This document shows, in pieces, positions 1-8,431 of a stretch of 40,888 nt of DNA; the stretch's first letter is position 1, and the number at the start of each line of letters is the position of its first letter. This DNA is from JAKQDH01 sp029558835. Its GTDB lineage: Bacteria > Planctomycetota > Phycisphaerae > UBA1845. Under the pieces are notes generated by a model. It saw nothing but the letters and a program-made list of their open reading frames with translations, was not told where the DNA came from and made no database searches. The translations under genes and the position numbers were made by a program. Where the stretch lies: positions 1 through 40,888 of the forward strand of contig DAOQSN010000042.1 of assembly GCA_035356615.1 (NCBI GenBank). The letters are read 5' to 3'.

Positions 1-106
1 CCCAGGCCCCAAGGAAGAGCCGCCCGCAACGAAGCCGGCGCCCACAGCGCCGCCCCAATAGGATGCCGAGCCGGCCGATGCGGTCACGCACGCCGGCGGG
101 GCCGGG
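1..106. other. Left edge, no gene called
   Basis: The stretch downstream of the glycosyltransferase stop is open in some minus-strand frames, but too little is present to tell coding from non-coding in such GC-rich DNA. Part of a following minus-strand gene could be here. I see no RNA gene and no terminator with a T tract. Confidence 0.3.
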
Positions 107-2605
107 TCACCCCGGGGGGCGCGCGGCTTGTTCGTACTGAGCCAACAGGGCCCGCAGTTCCGCCGCCAGATCCGCGTCGCCGCGTTCACCGGCGCACTGG
201 AGGGCAGACCGCGCTGCGGCGATGGCAGCAGCAAGGTCACCGTTGGCCCGGCAGGCGACGGCCAGCGCTTGCAGGGCGCGAGGGTTGCGTTTCTGCGTGC
301 GCTCGCAGACCTCCCGGGCGAGGCGGAGCGCCTCGGCAGACTCACGGACCTCGGCCAGAGGGCACTCGGCCAACAGAAGGGACAATTGGATCGCGGCGTC
401 CGGATACGCGGGCACCCGTTCGCGGACCAGGCGGAGCAGGTCGCGGGCGTCGCCGTAGCGTTGCTGGCGGGTGAGAGTACCCGCCATCTGGGCCACGAGG
501 GGAGCGCGCTCGGGAATCGCCGTCAGCGCACGCCGAAGCAGTTCCTCCCCATCGACGAAGCGCCCCATGCGCACCGCGAGCAGGCCCATCTTCAGTTGCA
601 GCTCCGGTTCATCGGGCTGGAACCGCAACGCGGCGGCCAATTCGGCACCGGCCTGGTCGAGGGCACCCTGGGCAAGGAGTGCCTGGTAGAGCGTGTAGTG
701 CACTTGGGCGAGCGGCACGGCCACGCCGGCCGCAGTGGCGGCGCGGACGGCCTGCTCGAGACTCGGGGGCGAGGCCGGCGCGGGGGAGCGGCGGAACCCC
801 GTCAGGTACTGCTCGCCCTCGAAGCGCAGCAGGCCCAGCTTCCACTGCACCATGATCTCGCCCCCCAGCCCCAGCGCGGGCGCCAAGCCGGGGTCTTGAC
901 GTAGCAGCGCCCGCATCTCGTCCAACGCGTCCTGGTACGCACCAAGGCTGGTCCAAGCCAGGCCCAGACGCATCCCTACCTCCGGCGTGGTGAGGGCGGC
1001 ATGCCGGGCGCGCACCTCACGGAGGTAGCCGGTCACGTCGGCGAGCGCCTCGCGGAGGGCACCGGCGTCGAGCGTCGCAGGCCAAGGCCGGAACGTGGGC
1101 ACCGGCCGCGGCGTGGACTCCCGCAAACGCTCTTCCGCCTGGGCGCGGGCTTCCCCAGGAACGTGGAACTCAAACCAGGTGTAGGCGATCTGCCCCGTCG
1201 GCTGGAACGCCTTGAGCCAGGCGTAGGCGTCGGCCCCACCGCCGATGTAGATGCCGTAGAACGCATTGGCATTGACGAGAATCCGCCCCGGGGTGAACCG
1301 GAACGGGTCAGGGTTGATCTGCCAGGGGCCCGGATGCCGTCGCACGTAGTCACGCAGGTACCGATCGTTCTGGCCCCAGTCGTAGTTCGAGTCCACGAGC
1401 ACGCGGTGCCCGTGGCGGGGACCACCCGCCAGTTGATTGAAGTAGGAAAGCTGATGCGGCGTAATGCGAGCGGCTTCGGCCACGTAGAACGCCCCCAGCA
1501 GGCCGAGCAGCAGGCCGCGCCAGGAGCGTTGCCACAGACCGGCCGCCTCGCGCCCGGCGAGCAGGAACAGGAAAGGACAGACCATCAGCACGTGGCGCAG
1601 CCCGATGTTCACCTGCGCCAGCATGCCCAGGGCGAGGAAGCCCACCAGCGGCAGTAGCACAAACAGCACCGTGTCCCGCTGCGGCCTGCGCCACAGAGCC
1701 GGCAGCAGCAGGGCGAGCGTTGCCAGGGGCGTCTTCACGAGCAACGCCACAGGGAAGTAGTACCACCAGCCCTGCATCGAGTACGACCCCAACAGGTACC
1801 CGACCTGAGGATGTTGAGCATGATGGAACTTGATGCGCAGCGCCTCAACAAACGGGCCGGGCAGCCACGCGCCGGTGGCCGGCGGCCAGTTCAAGTACAC
1901 CAGGTTGAGGCCCACAAAAGGCACCCCAAGCAGCAGGGTCCACGAGGCAATCAGCCGCCCGCTGCGCTCCCGCCGCAGGAGCCGCCGTCCAAACACCACC
2001 CCGAGGACGACGGCTATCAGCGGCAGCAGGAGCAACGCCTGGATCTTCGTCGCCAGAGCCCCGGCCAGCACGCCGCTCAACCCCAGGGCCCGCCACGCCG
2101 TGGGCGCCGCAACGTACCAGCGCAGGGCGCAGAGGGTCGCCAAGACGAAGAACGCAAGCGGGAAATCGAGAGTGGCAAGGCTGCTGTGGGCGATGATGTT
2201 GGGCGACAGCGCGTAGAGGAACAGGGCGGCCAGTCCCGCACGGCGCCCGTAGAGCTGCGCCCCCATCCGGTAGACCAGCACCCCAAGGACCACGCCGAGC
2301 AGCAGCACCGGCAGGCGAAACACCAACAGCCCCTCTTCCGAGAAGACCTCGTGCCGGACACCGAGCAGTGCCGCCGGCAGCGCCATGAGCACGTGCCCAA
2401 GGGGGAAGTTGGCGATCCCGCCGGAGTAGCGGCCACTCTTGAGGTATAGGTAGCCGGCGTCGATGTGCCCGCCGATCTCGTCAGCCACGCCCGAGTTGCC
2501 CCAGGCGTTCCACAGACCCAGGGCAAAGAAGACGAGCAGCGCGGCCGCCGGCACGGCCGAGCCCGGGGGAATCCATCGCCCTCGCCCGCCGCTGCTCTGC
2601 ACCAT
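107..2605 (-). CDS. GT39/ArnT-like membrane glycosyltransferase with C-terminal TPR domain
   Basis: An integral membrane protein of about 832 residues. The N-terminal ~450 residues are a series of hydrophobic helices with short basic loops, like dolichyl-phosphate-mannose/ArnT-type glycosyltransferases (GT39/GT83). An acidic residue pair in the first extracytoplasmic loop (VADEIGG, about residues 25-31) fits the catalytic aspartate region of that family. The last ~250 residues carry TPR-like helices (for example around ALRFQPDEPELQLKMGLLAV). The family transfers sugars from polyprenyl-phosphate donors on the outer face of the membrane. Donor and acceptor cannot be read here. The frame stays open upstream to 2827, but I chose the ATG at 2605, which has an AGGA about 4 bases upstream and lies just before the first membrane helix; the ATG at 2665 has no comparable site. 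The TPR tail suggests a protein partner or acceptor docking (inference). Confidence 0.78.
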   Translation of the reverse strand: MVQSSGGRGRWIPPGSAVPAAALLVFFALGLWNAWGNSGVADEIGGHIDAGYLYLKSGRYSGGIANFPLGHVLMALPAALLGVRHEVFSEEGLLVFRLPVLLLGVVLGVLVYRMGAQLYGRRAGLAALFLYALSPNIIAHSSLATLDFPLAFFVLATLCALRWYVAAPTAWRALGLSGVLAGALATKIQALLLLPLIAVVLGVVFGRRLLRRERSGRLIASWTLLLGVPFVGLNLVYLNWPPATGAWLPGPFVEALRIKFHHAQHPQVGYLLGSYSMQGWWYYFPVALLVKTPLATLALLLPALWRRPQRDTVLFVLLPLVGFLALGMLAQVNIGLRHVLMVCPFLFLLAGREAAGLWQRSWRGLLLGLLGAFYVAEAARITPHQLSYFNQLAGGPRHGHRVLVDSNYDWGQNDRYLRDYVRRHPGPWQINPDPFRFTPGRILVNANAFYGIYIGGGADAYAWLKAFQPTGQIAYTWFEFHVPGEARAQAEERLRESTPRPVPTFRPWPATLDAGALREALADVTGYLREVRARHAALTTPEVGMRLGLAWTSLGAYQDALDEMRALLRQDPGLAPALGLGGEIMVQWKLGLLRFEGEQYLTGFRRSPAPASPPSLEQAVRAATAAGVAVPLAQVHYTLYQALLAQGALDQAGAELAAALRFQPDEPELQLKMGLLAVRMGRFVDGEELLRRALTAIPERAPLVAQMAGTLTRQQRYGDARDLLRLVRERVPAYPDAAIQLSLLLAECPLAEVRESAEALRLAREVCERTQKRNPRALQALAVACRANGDLAAAIAAARSALQCAGERGDADLAAELRALLAQYEQAARPPG

Positions 2606-2984
2606 GTCCTGCCTCGCACCGCCCAGGTCTCGGAGACGCCGAGCACCGATCGTCCCGGTGTGCATCGGGAACGGTAAGGTACGCCCGTACGCAAGGAACC
2701 CCTGCCCCGCGGGGCAAGGAGACAGCCTACCACTACGGGCCCCGGCCGTCGATCTGGAGCGCCCAGCGAACCCTGGCGACTTTGCAGACGGGTGGCGGTG
2801 GATGCGCGGCGCCGCCCCGAGCGCCACGGCGGTCCCGATGACGCCGCGAGACTCCCAGGTCGCCCACGGGGGGCCGACGCTACTTCCGGAGCCGAACGAC
2901 GCTACTTCCGGAGCCGAACGACGCTACTTGCGCAGGGGCCGACACGACGTCCGCCGGAGGGGCGACGCCACTTCCACGACAGGC
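2606..2984. other. Intergenic region with tandem repeat
   Basis: There is no convincing gene between the start of the glycosyltransferase and the end of the carbonic anhydrase gene. The left part should hold the glycosyltransferase promoter, but no good -35/-10 pair stands out. The right part carries the 22-bp tandem repeat listed separately and a related CGACGCCACTTCC further on. Confidence 0.5.
2876..2929. repeat. 22-bp tandem repeat, about 2.5 copies
   Basis: The unit GACGCTACTTCCGGAGCCGA plus AC occurs exactly twice (2876-2897 and 2898-2919) and then for about 10 more bases. A diverged CGACGCCACTTCC follows near 2963. The repeat is preceded by GGGGGGCCGACGCTACTTCC at 2869-2888, which matches 18 of 20 bases of a sequence at 16796-16815, so the tandem unit looks like a local expansion of one end of a dispersed repeat. 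It is not a CRISPR: there are no spacers. Confidence 0.8.
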
Positions 2985-3659
2985 TCACGAGGGTCTTCGC
3001 GGACTGTGGTCGCGGCGCGTTTCGGCCAGCAGGGCGTACTGCCGGGGGTGCGGACCCAGCCACTCGACCGATCCGGTGTGCAAGTCGTACACGGCGCCGA
3101 CCACCGCCAGCGTGCCGGCGCTGACACGGGTGCGCAGCGCGGGGCTGCCCTCTCGCAGCAAGGTCGCCAACACGTGGTGAACGTTGAGGAGGATGACGTC
3201 AGACACCAGTCGCTCGGCGGGCAGCGCGGGGTTGCCGCCGCGTGCCTCGACCACCAGCGGCATGATCTTATCCACGATGCCCGCCACGGCGCCGTGCGGC
3301 AGCGCCTCGTGCAGGGCCGCCTTGACCGCCCCGCAATCCGAGTGCCCCAGCACCACGATCAGCGGCGTCTCCAGGTGCTCGACCGCGTACTCAAGCGAAC
3401 CGAGCTGATCGGACCCACAGACGTTGCCGGCCACGCGCACGACAAACAGGTCACCGATCCCCTGGTCGAAGATGACCTCGACGGGCACCCGAGAGTCAGA
3501 GCAGGCGAGGACCGCGGCAAAGGGTCGCTGGCCGTTCGTCAGCGTCTCAAGGCGCCGGGCGCTGTCGCCGTGCGGGTGCTGTGCCGAGCCGGCGGCGAAA
3601 CGGGAGTTGCCGTCACGCAACAACTGCAAAGCGGTATCGGGATTCGCGTGCGCGATCAT
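2985..3659 (-). CDS. Beta-class carbonic anhydrase
   Basis: A cytoplasmic zinc enzyme interconverting CO2 and bicarbonate. The 224-residue length is typical of bacterial beta-class enzymes. The zinc site is complete: Cys53 and Asp55 with Arg57 in ACSDSRVP, and His106 and Cys109 in GHSDCGAV. The N-terminal RDGNSRFAAG segment also fits the family. The ATG at 3659 is preceded by GGAGGG about 5 bases upstream. It is flanked by gaps on both sides and seems to be transcribed alone. The usual role is supplying bicarbonate for carboxylations or pH homeostasis; the neighbours do not specify one. Confidence 0.95.
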   Translation of the reverse strand: MIAHANPDTALQLLRDGNSRFAAGSAQHPHGDSARRLETLTNGQRPFAAVLACSDSRVPVEVIFDQGIGDLFVVRVAGNVCGSDQLGSLEYAVEHLETPLIVVLGHSDCGAVKAALHEALPHGAVAGIVDKIMPLVVEARGGNPALPAERLVSDVILLNVHHVLATLLREGSPALRTRVSAGTLAVVGAVYDLHTGSVEWLGPHPRQYALLAETRRDHSPRRPS

Positions 3660-3797
3660 ATGACCCTCCGCCGGGCACGTAGGGCAGGCTCAGCACGCCG
3701 CCCTGCGCGTCCGAGCTGGGAAGCGCGAAACCGCCGGAGAGAGCCGGCACACCCGAAGGCGCCGCGGCGGGTGGAACCCGCCCTATCCCGCAGCCGC

Positions 3798-5135
3798 CTA
3801 CAGCTTCTCGGTCTTCTCGACGCACTTGATGCCCATCGTCTCCAACTCGTCGAGGACGGGGTTGTAGATCTCCGGGGTCACGGGAATGTGCACGCCCGGC
3901 ATCATCACCTCACCCTTGAGCATCAAACGCGTGGCGACGGCGGCCGGCAGGCTCACCGTGCGTGCCATCGAGCTGTCACCCTCCGGCTGGCCGAAGTCGA
4001 TCAGCGTGGAGGTGATGTGCTCCTTCTTCCCACCCGGGAACGTGGCCAGGAAGTCGTGCAGCAGGACGATCATGTCGCGCTCGCGCGGAGCGTACTTCAT
4101 CCGCTGCTCCATGCGCAGGGCGAGGATGTCCAGCGGCGTGGTCTGCTTGCCGGTGACGGGGATGGGCTGGTTGCTGAACAGACCGAGCCACTCGAAGCGA
4201 TCGAGCACGGCCGACTTCTCGGGGAGGTTGAGCTGGGCAGCCACGTCCTTGCGCAGGTTGCCGGAGGGCTTGCCCTTCAGGAAGCGGGCGGTGTACTGGG
4301 CGAACGTTGTCCCCGGCGGATACGTCGTCGGCGTTTCGTCGAGCAGGCCGAGGTCAACGACCTTCTTGAGCGTCTCACACCAGCCGGGGTAGCGGTAGGT
4401 GCCGCGCAACATCGTCTCCACGCCCTCGAGACCGTACAGCTCGATGTAGCCGAGGGAGTCGCGGTTGGGATAGGCCTCCAGCATGCCCACGCCTTCGATC
4501 TTCCGGCCGTGGCGATTGTCGGTGAACAGCATGGGGCCGGGAATCTCGACGAGCTTACCGTCCATGCGATACTTGGCCGAGTTCTTGCCGGCCGTGCACA
4601 CCCCGCGCGGGCTCCAGGAGAACTTGTAGCCCCAGGGGTTGTCATTGGCCTCGGGAGCCGGCAGTCCGCCGCAGAACGACTTGAAGCTGACGACCTCGCC
4701 GCCGCGCCGCTTCACGTCGTGGATGATGCGCATGGCCGACATATGGTCGATGCCGGGGTCCAGGCCGATCTCGTTGAGGATCATGATGCCGGCGTCGCGG
4801 GCCGGTCCGTCGAGCGCCTTCATGGCCGGGCTGACGTAGGACGTGGTGACCATATGCTTCTTGTGCTTGATGCACAGCCCGGCGACCACCGGGTGCAACG
4901 GGGCCGGCAGCAGGCTGATGGACAGGTCATGTTCCTTGACCAGCCGTTCGAGCTTCTCGGGCTCTTCGGCGGCCAAGACGGCCGCGGTTGAGCCGTTCCG
5001 CCGACCGGCGATCATGGCTTCCGCCTTGCTGACCGTCCGCGTGCCAATGGTCAAGTGGATGCCCGGCTGCGCGAGCAGATAGTTCACCAATGGACGAGTT
5101 ACCAGACCAGCACCAAGAAGCAGCACCTTTTGCAT
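3798..5135 (-). CDS. Saccharopine dehydrogenase, glutamate-forming (LYS9/SDH type)
   Basis: The 445-residue protein oxidises saccharopine to glutamate and 2-aminoadipate 6-semialdehyde. It has an N-terminal Rossmann motif (VLLLGAGLVTRP, residues 4-15) and SDH signatures including ISLLPAPLHP, GLDPGIDHM, FCGGLPAPE and NPWGYKFSWSP. By recall it aligns end to end with the SDH half of animal and plant LKR/SDH (AASS). The frame is open upstream to 5564 but that stretch is not conserved. The ATG at 5135 has an AGGAGT about 7 bases upstream and starts directly at the Rossmann fold. The ketoglutarate-reductase half is a separate gene upstream on the same strand, 454 bp away. A palindromic site lies about 60 bp upstream of the start. 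Confidence 0.95.
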   Translation of the reverse strand: MQKVLLLGAGLVTRPLVNYLLAQPGIHLTIGTRTVSKAEAMIAGRRNGSTAAVLAAEEPEKLERLVKEHDLSISLLPAPLHPVVAGLCIKHKKHMVTTSYVSPAMKALDGPARDAGIMILNEIGLDPGIDHMSAMRIIHDVKRRGGEVVSFKSFCGGLPAPEANDNPWGYKFSWSPRGVCTAGKNSAKYRMDGKLVEIPGPMLFTDNRHGRKIEGVGMLEAYPNRDSLGYIELYGLEGVETMLRGTYRYPGWCETLKKVVDLGLLDETPTTYPPGTTFAQYTARFLKGKPSGNLRKDVAAQLNLPEKSAVLDRFEWLGLFSNQPIPVTGKQTTPLDILALRMEQRMKYAPRERDMIVLLHDFLATFPGGKKEHITSTLIDFGQPEGDSSMARTVSLPAAVATRLMLKGEVMMPGVHIPVTPEIYNPVLDELETMGIKCVEKTEKL

Positions 5136-5589
5136 CGAACGAACTCCTGCGCAATGCGAGTCCACAGATACCCCAGAATATAGCCCGGAACTGCTAGCAC
5201 GATCCGTGCCAGGGCAGGGGCCGGACAAGGGGAGGGATAGGCCCCCGCTGGGAACGGCGCACGCCGCAGGGTGTCGGCCCAGCGCCGCGAACCGCCGGCG
5301 GGGTCTGCCACGGCTCCGGAGCTGCGCAGAAGTGGTCTGAGCCCGAGCGCAAGCAAGGGACATCGGCCGCCACCAGGAACCGCGCAGATGGAACGCCACC
5401 CCCACCACTGCCGGAACACCCGTCCGGCTTGCGGCGTGACCGCCGTCCCAGTCGCGGCGAAGCTCGTTTGGGGCTTCCGGCGGAGGCAAACCGAGAGGGT
5501 GAGCGGCCCGTCGCCCCGGGCCCGGAACGCCCCGGCCGCTCGCACGCCATCGGGACCAGAGCACGCAACCGCCTTCCCGGCCCGGAGCA
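5136..5589. other. Gap between the two lysine-degradation genes
   Basis: The 454 bp are open in several frames, but the predicted peptides are Arg/Pro/Gly-rich and resemble no family I know, so I treat them as non-coding. The end nearest the dehydrogenase holds a palindrome and a TATATT box. In the eukaryotic fused enzyme this position is an interdomain linker. Confidence 0.55.
5196..5211 (-). promoter_or_regulatory. Palindromic operator or sigma-54-like promoter upstream of the saccharopine dehydrogenase
   Basis: On the minus strand this reads TGGCACGGATCGTGCT. It matches the sigma-54 pattern TGGCAC-N5-TTGCW at all but one position, with GG and GC correctly spaced. The same bases form an inverted repeat, GCACG-GAT-CGTGC, so it could instead be a repressor or activator site. 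A TATATT (minus strand, 5177-5182) just downstream could be a sigma-70 -10 box, in which case the palindrome would overlap the -35 region. It lies about 60 bp before the start codon. No partner regulator gene is in the window. Confidence 0.4.
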
Positions 5590-6909
5590 TCAGTGTCCGG
5601 CCCCGGCCACGTGCTCGCGCAGGTACTGGTACGGCTCGGCGAACTGCCCGCGATAGACGATGGTCGCCCGGAGCAGTTCCGGCGGCAGGCCGGCGTCTGC
5701 CAGCGGGCCGGAAAAGCTCGCCTTCGCCAATGCGGGGATGAACGGCATCAGCGTACCGCTGAAGTAGTTGGACGCATCCACCGGCAACTCGCAGGGCAGG
5801 AAGTCCACGGCCAGGACGACCGGGCCGGTGCCCGCCACGCCGTCCTGCGTGTCGCCGGTGAATGGGTCGTACACGTATACGGGGCTGCCGGGGTCGGTCG
5901 TGCGGGTGGTGCACGCGAGCGAACCGTCCACGTCGCAGGTGATGTCGCCGATCACGCGCAGACGGGGTTGCCCCGGCCCGCGATACAACTCCTGAAACTG
6001 CTCCCGCGTGACGAACCGCGGGTACTTCGGCTCCCAGTAGATGCAGTTAACCAGCATCGTCAGATGCGGCACAAACCGGAAGAAGTCGGGGCGATACCGC
6101 TCGGGATGCCCGTAATACTCCTGCAAGTCGAACGAGGCAGAGGAGTCGATCCGCGCGACCATGTGCTCCTCCTTGAACACCACCTTGTAGCAGACGTTGG
6201 CCAACGGGGCCGCGGTCGCCACCTCGGCCGGGCTGATCGTCTGCACGGGCAGCAGGTCGTAAATGTGCTGAGCCCCCGCCGCCACCTGTCCGTAACCGGC
6301 GAACCCGCAGATAAGCGGGCACAATGCCGGCGGCAGGCCGTCGGTGCGGATGCGCTGCCCCACCGTCCGCAGTTCCTGCTCGACCTGCTGCAAGTCGCGG
6401 TGGCGGTGGGCCGGCTGAATGCGCGCGAACGGACTGTCGATGCCCTCGTGCCGCAAGCGCTGCCCCAAAGCCCACAGGGTATCGATCATCCCGGCCAGGC
6501 CCGCGTACCGGCCGAAGAACACCAACCGGCGGTTCTGGGCGTCCACGATGCGTTCGTAGTCGATCAGCGTGCACCCCAACTCCAGCAGCCGGCGCAGGGC
6601 GGGCATGTTGGCGGGCTGCCCCTTGATGGTGTGCGAGAAGTAAACGTACACCCTGCCGGCACGCAGTTTGGCCGGGGGAATCTCCTTCACCCCCATGATG
6701 ACGTCGCAGTCATCCAACTCCGGCACGACTTGCGCGCCGACCTCCTGGTACGCGGCATCGGGAAAGGCTCGGATCCGCGAAACCTGCACCCGGATGGGCA
6801 CGCCGTACCCGGCCGCCAGCCGCCCCACGTCGCTCGGCACCAGCGGCACCCGCCCTTCCCACCGGCTCTTGTCCTCACGCCGCAAACCGATCGTCAGCAC
6901 GTTAACCAC
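5590..6909 (-). CDS. Lysine-ketoglutarate reductase (saccharopine dehydrogenase, lysine-forming; LKR type)
   Basis: The 439-residue protein condenses lysine with 2-oxoglutarate, using NADPH, to make saccharopine. Residues ~5-140 are an alanine-dehydrogenase/transhydrogenase-type N-terminal domain: IGLRREDKSRWEGRVPL, GVKEIPP, FSHTIKGQPANM, LIDYERIVD. FFGRYAGLAGMID and VNCIYWEPKYPRFVT are also hallmarks of the LKR half of eukaryotic AASS. The coordinates begin at a GTG at 6909; another GTG at 6900 has AGGGGTGG about 4-8 bases upstream and is an equally good start, removing three residues. The downstream same-strand gene is the matching SDH, so the pair reconstitutes saccharopine-pathway lysine degradation. 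The 454 bp gap leaves open whether they share a transcript. Confidence 0.93.
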   Translation of the reverse strand: MVNVLTIGLRREDKSRWEGRVPLVPSDVGRLAAGYGVPIRVQVSRIRAFPDAAYQEVGAQVVPELDDCDVIMGVKEIPPAKLRAGRVYVYFSHTIKGQPANMPALRRLLELGCTLIDYERIVDAQNRRLVFFGRYAGLAGMIDTLWALGQRLRHEGIDSPFARIQPAHRHRDLQQVEQELRTVGQRIRTDGLPPALCPLICGFAGYGQVAAGAQHIYDLLPVQTISPAEVATAAPLANVCYKVVFKEEHMVARIDSSASFDLQEYYGHPERYRPDFFRFVPHLTMLVNCIYWEPKYPRFVTREQFQELYRGPGQPRLRVIGDITCDVDGSLACTTRTTDPGSPVYVYDPFTGDTQDGVAGTGPVVLAVDFLPCELPVDASNYFSGTLMPFIPALAKASFSGPLADAGLPPELLRATIVYRGQFAEPYQYLREHVAGAGH

Positions 6910-7056
6910 CCCTGTATACAGCGCTCACCTTCGTCCGTCCCGGCTGCCCGAGCCCGACGGAACATACGATGCCTGACGCCTGTACCGCCCCGGCAACGGC
7001 GCCCGCGACGGCACGGCACGCGACGCCACGTCCGTCACCTGTTCGGCGTTACGGAG

Positions 7057-7899
7057 CTACTTCGGCTCCAGATCTTCGTACAGGCGTGCCTTGATTCCCT
7101 GCAAAACGGGCACGTCCTGCCAGCTCTGCAGGTAGCTTTCGATCTGCGCGCCCATCTCCCCACGTCCGGCTGCCGCGTACTCCAACTCCAGTGCTTTGAG
7201 GCTCCAGCGCATCAGCCGCATACCCCACAACTGGACGATCTGGTCATCCGTGCAGTTCAGCAACCGCCACCCGAATACGCCAATGGACTCATAGGCAGTC
7301 ACCGCCCACTCGTGATCGCCCTCCGGCATGTTCCGTTGCACGCCGGCCAGCCAGTCCTTCGGCAAGGCGACCTTGTGCTGGAAGATGATGTAGGCGAGCG
7401 TCACGGTTTTGCAGTCTTTCAGCCGTCCGGCCTTGATCAGACCATCGTCGTAGAACACCTTCTGCAGCGGCCGACCAACGTTGTTGCCTTCGATGTACGA
7501 TTTGATCGTACCGTCATAGATTTCCGTAGCGTCCCCGGCCTCGCTCGCCCAACGCTTGTCGAAGAAACCCGGAAGAGGCAGTTCCTTCGCCTCCGCCGCC
7601 GGTGGTGATGCCGGCGGAGCCTGGGCTGGCTCAGGCGTGGCAGCGACCGGCTCCGGCGCCTCGGCCACAGGTTCCGCCGCAGGCGCGCTCGGCTGGACGG
7701 GCGCCGGCTCTGCCGCCGGTTCCGGCTCGGCCCGGGCACCCTCATCCTCCTGGTGAGCGGCGGGCGGCTCGGCAGGAGCAGCAGGGCTCCCACTCTCCGA
7801 CTGCTTACGACACGCGGTCCCCGTCGCAACCAACGCCACCACGCACAACCCGCCGACCAACAGTACATGCGCTCGAATGTCCCTCAGGATCGCGCTCAT
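7057..7899 (-). CDS. Exported Pro/Ala-rich protein, putative lipoprotein, unknown function
   Basis: A 280-residue protein with a hydrophobic N-terminal segment (residues ~10-28) ending in VATGTAC, where Cys30 could be a lipidation site although the -3 residue is Gly rather than Leu. Residues ~40-108 are a Pro/Ala/Glu linker, followed by a folded domain rich in aromatic residues (IEGNNVGRPLQKVFYDDG, YESIGVFGWRLLNC). I do not recognise the domain. The frame is open upstream to 8355, but the ATG at 7899 has a good AGGAG 7 bases upstream and begins just before the signal sequence. It lies 147 bp upstream of the lysine-ketoglutarate reductase on the same strand; no functional link is evident. Confidence 0.8.
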   Translation of the reverse strand: MSAILRDIRAHVLLVGGLCVVALVATGTACRKQSESGSPAAPAEPPAAHQEDEGARAEPEPAAEPAPVQPSAPAAEPVAEAPEPVAATPEPAQAPPASPPAAEAKELPLPGFFDKRWASEAGDATEIYDGTIKSYIEGNNVGRPLQKVFYDDGLIKAGRLKDCKTVTLAYIIFQHKVALPKDWLAGVQRNMPEGDHEWAVTAYESIGVFGWRLLNCTDDQIVQLWGMRLMRWSLKALELEYAAAGRGEMGAQIESYLQSWQDVPVLQGIKARLYEDLEPK

Positions 7900-8357
7900 C
7901 GTGTCTACTCCTGCACAGCACAACTGTTTGTCCCACACGCCCCTCCGGCGTGAACCGCCGCTCCTCAGCCAATCCTCCAATCCCTCAGCGCGGGCTTTCC
8001 CCGCAGCGTAAGGCAGGGTACGGGCGTCTCGCCCGCGGCTCCACCGGCGGGGTGCCGGTACCACGGAGTCCTCGCGGCCCGGGAAGAAACCGGGCACAGT
8101 GGGTTCAGAGTATGCCCGAGACGGGGGCGCCGTCAACCGGCCCCAGCAGCCCGTCCACGACGCAGCGTCGGCTCCCCGTAACCGACGGGGAACGCGCCGG
8201 AGGCCCCAGCCTTCGAGGAATCCGCGTGGGATGCCGAGCTGGGCAACAGGCTGCCCGGTTCCGCCATTGGCAGCCGGGCGCCAACCTCGCACCCGGCCTC
8301 CGTCGTGCTGCTTCCGTCTTGCGGAATCAGCTCCACCGGTTAGCATCATCCACAACG
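7900..8357. other. Intergenic region before tRNA-Pro
   Basis: No gene is supported. The region must contain the promoter of the minus-strand exported protein and probably that of the plus-strand tRNA. It holds one CACGGGCG-type palindrome near 8020-8036. Confidence 0.5.
8019..8037. repeat. CGGGCG/CGCCCG dispersed palindrome, copy 1
   Basis: TACGGGCGTCTCGCCCGCG: six-base arms around TCT. It is close to the other two copies at 37715 and 39421 (about 16 of 19 bases after taking the complement). Short palindromes of this type are scattered between genes in this window. Confidence 0.6.
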
Positions 8358-8431
8358 CGGGGCGTGGCGCAGTCTGGAAGCGCGCCTGCTTTGGGAGCAG
8401 GAGGTCGCAGGTTCAAATCCTGTCGCCCCGA
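8358..8431 (+). tRNA. tRNA-Pro(UGG)
   Basis: A complete 74-nt cloverleaf. The acceptor arm is CGGGGCG (8358-8364) with CGCCCCG (8424-8430), discriminator A8431. The D stem is GCGC/GCGC (8367-8370, 8380-8383). The anticodon stem is CCTGC/GCAGG around the loop TTTGGGA, with anticodon TGG at 8392-8394. The T stem is GCAGG/CCTGT with loop TTCAAAT. The first acceptor pair C1-G72 is typical of bacterial tRNA-Pro. The CCA end is not encoded. Confidence 0.97.

Noticed and set aside
1..106. Partial gene at the left edge (minus strand)
   Set aside because: Open in some frames but only about 35 codons, with no ribosome site or family signature to support a call.
2876..2929. CRISPR array
   Set aside because: The units are directly adjacent with no spacers, and no cas gene is present in the window.
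2463..4991. 842-codon open frame on the plus strand
   Set aside because: It crosses two genes and an intergenic repeat in antisense. The carbonic anhydrase and saccharopine dehydrogenase on the other strand are clearly real.
5136..5564. N-terminal extension of the saccharopine dehydrogenase
   Set aside because: The frame is open for 143 more codons, but the family starts at the Rossmann fold and a good ribosome site precedes the ATG at 5135.
5593..7608. 671-codon open frame on the plus strand
   Set aside because: Antisense to lysine-ketoglutarate reductase and the exported protein, with composition typical of a GC-rich shadow frame.
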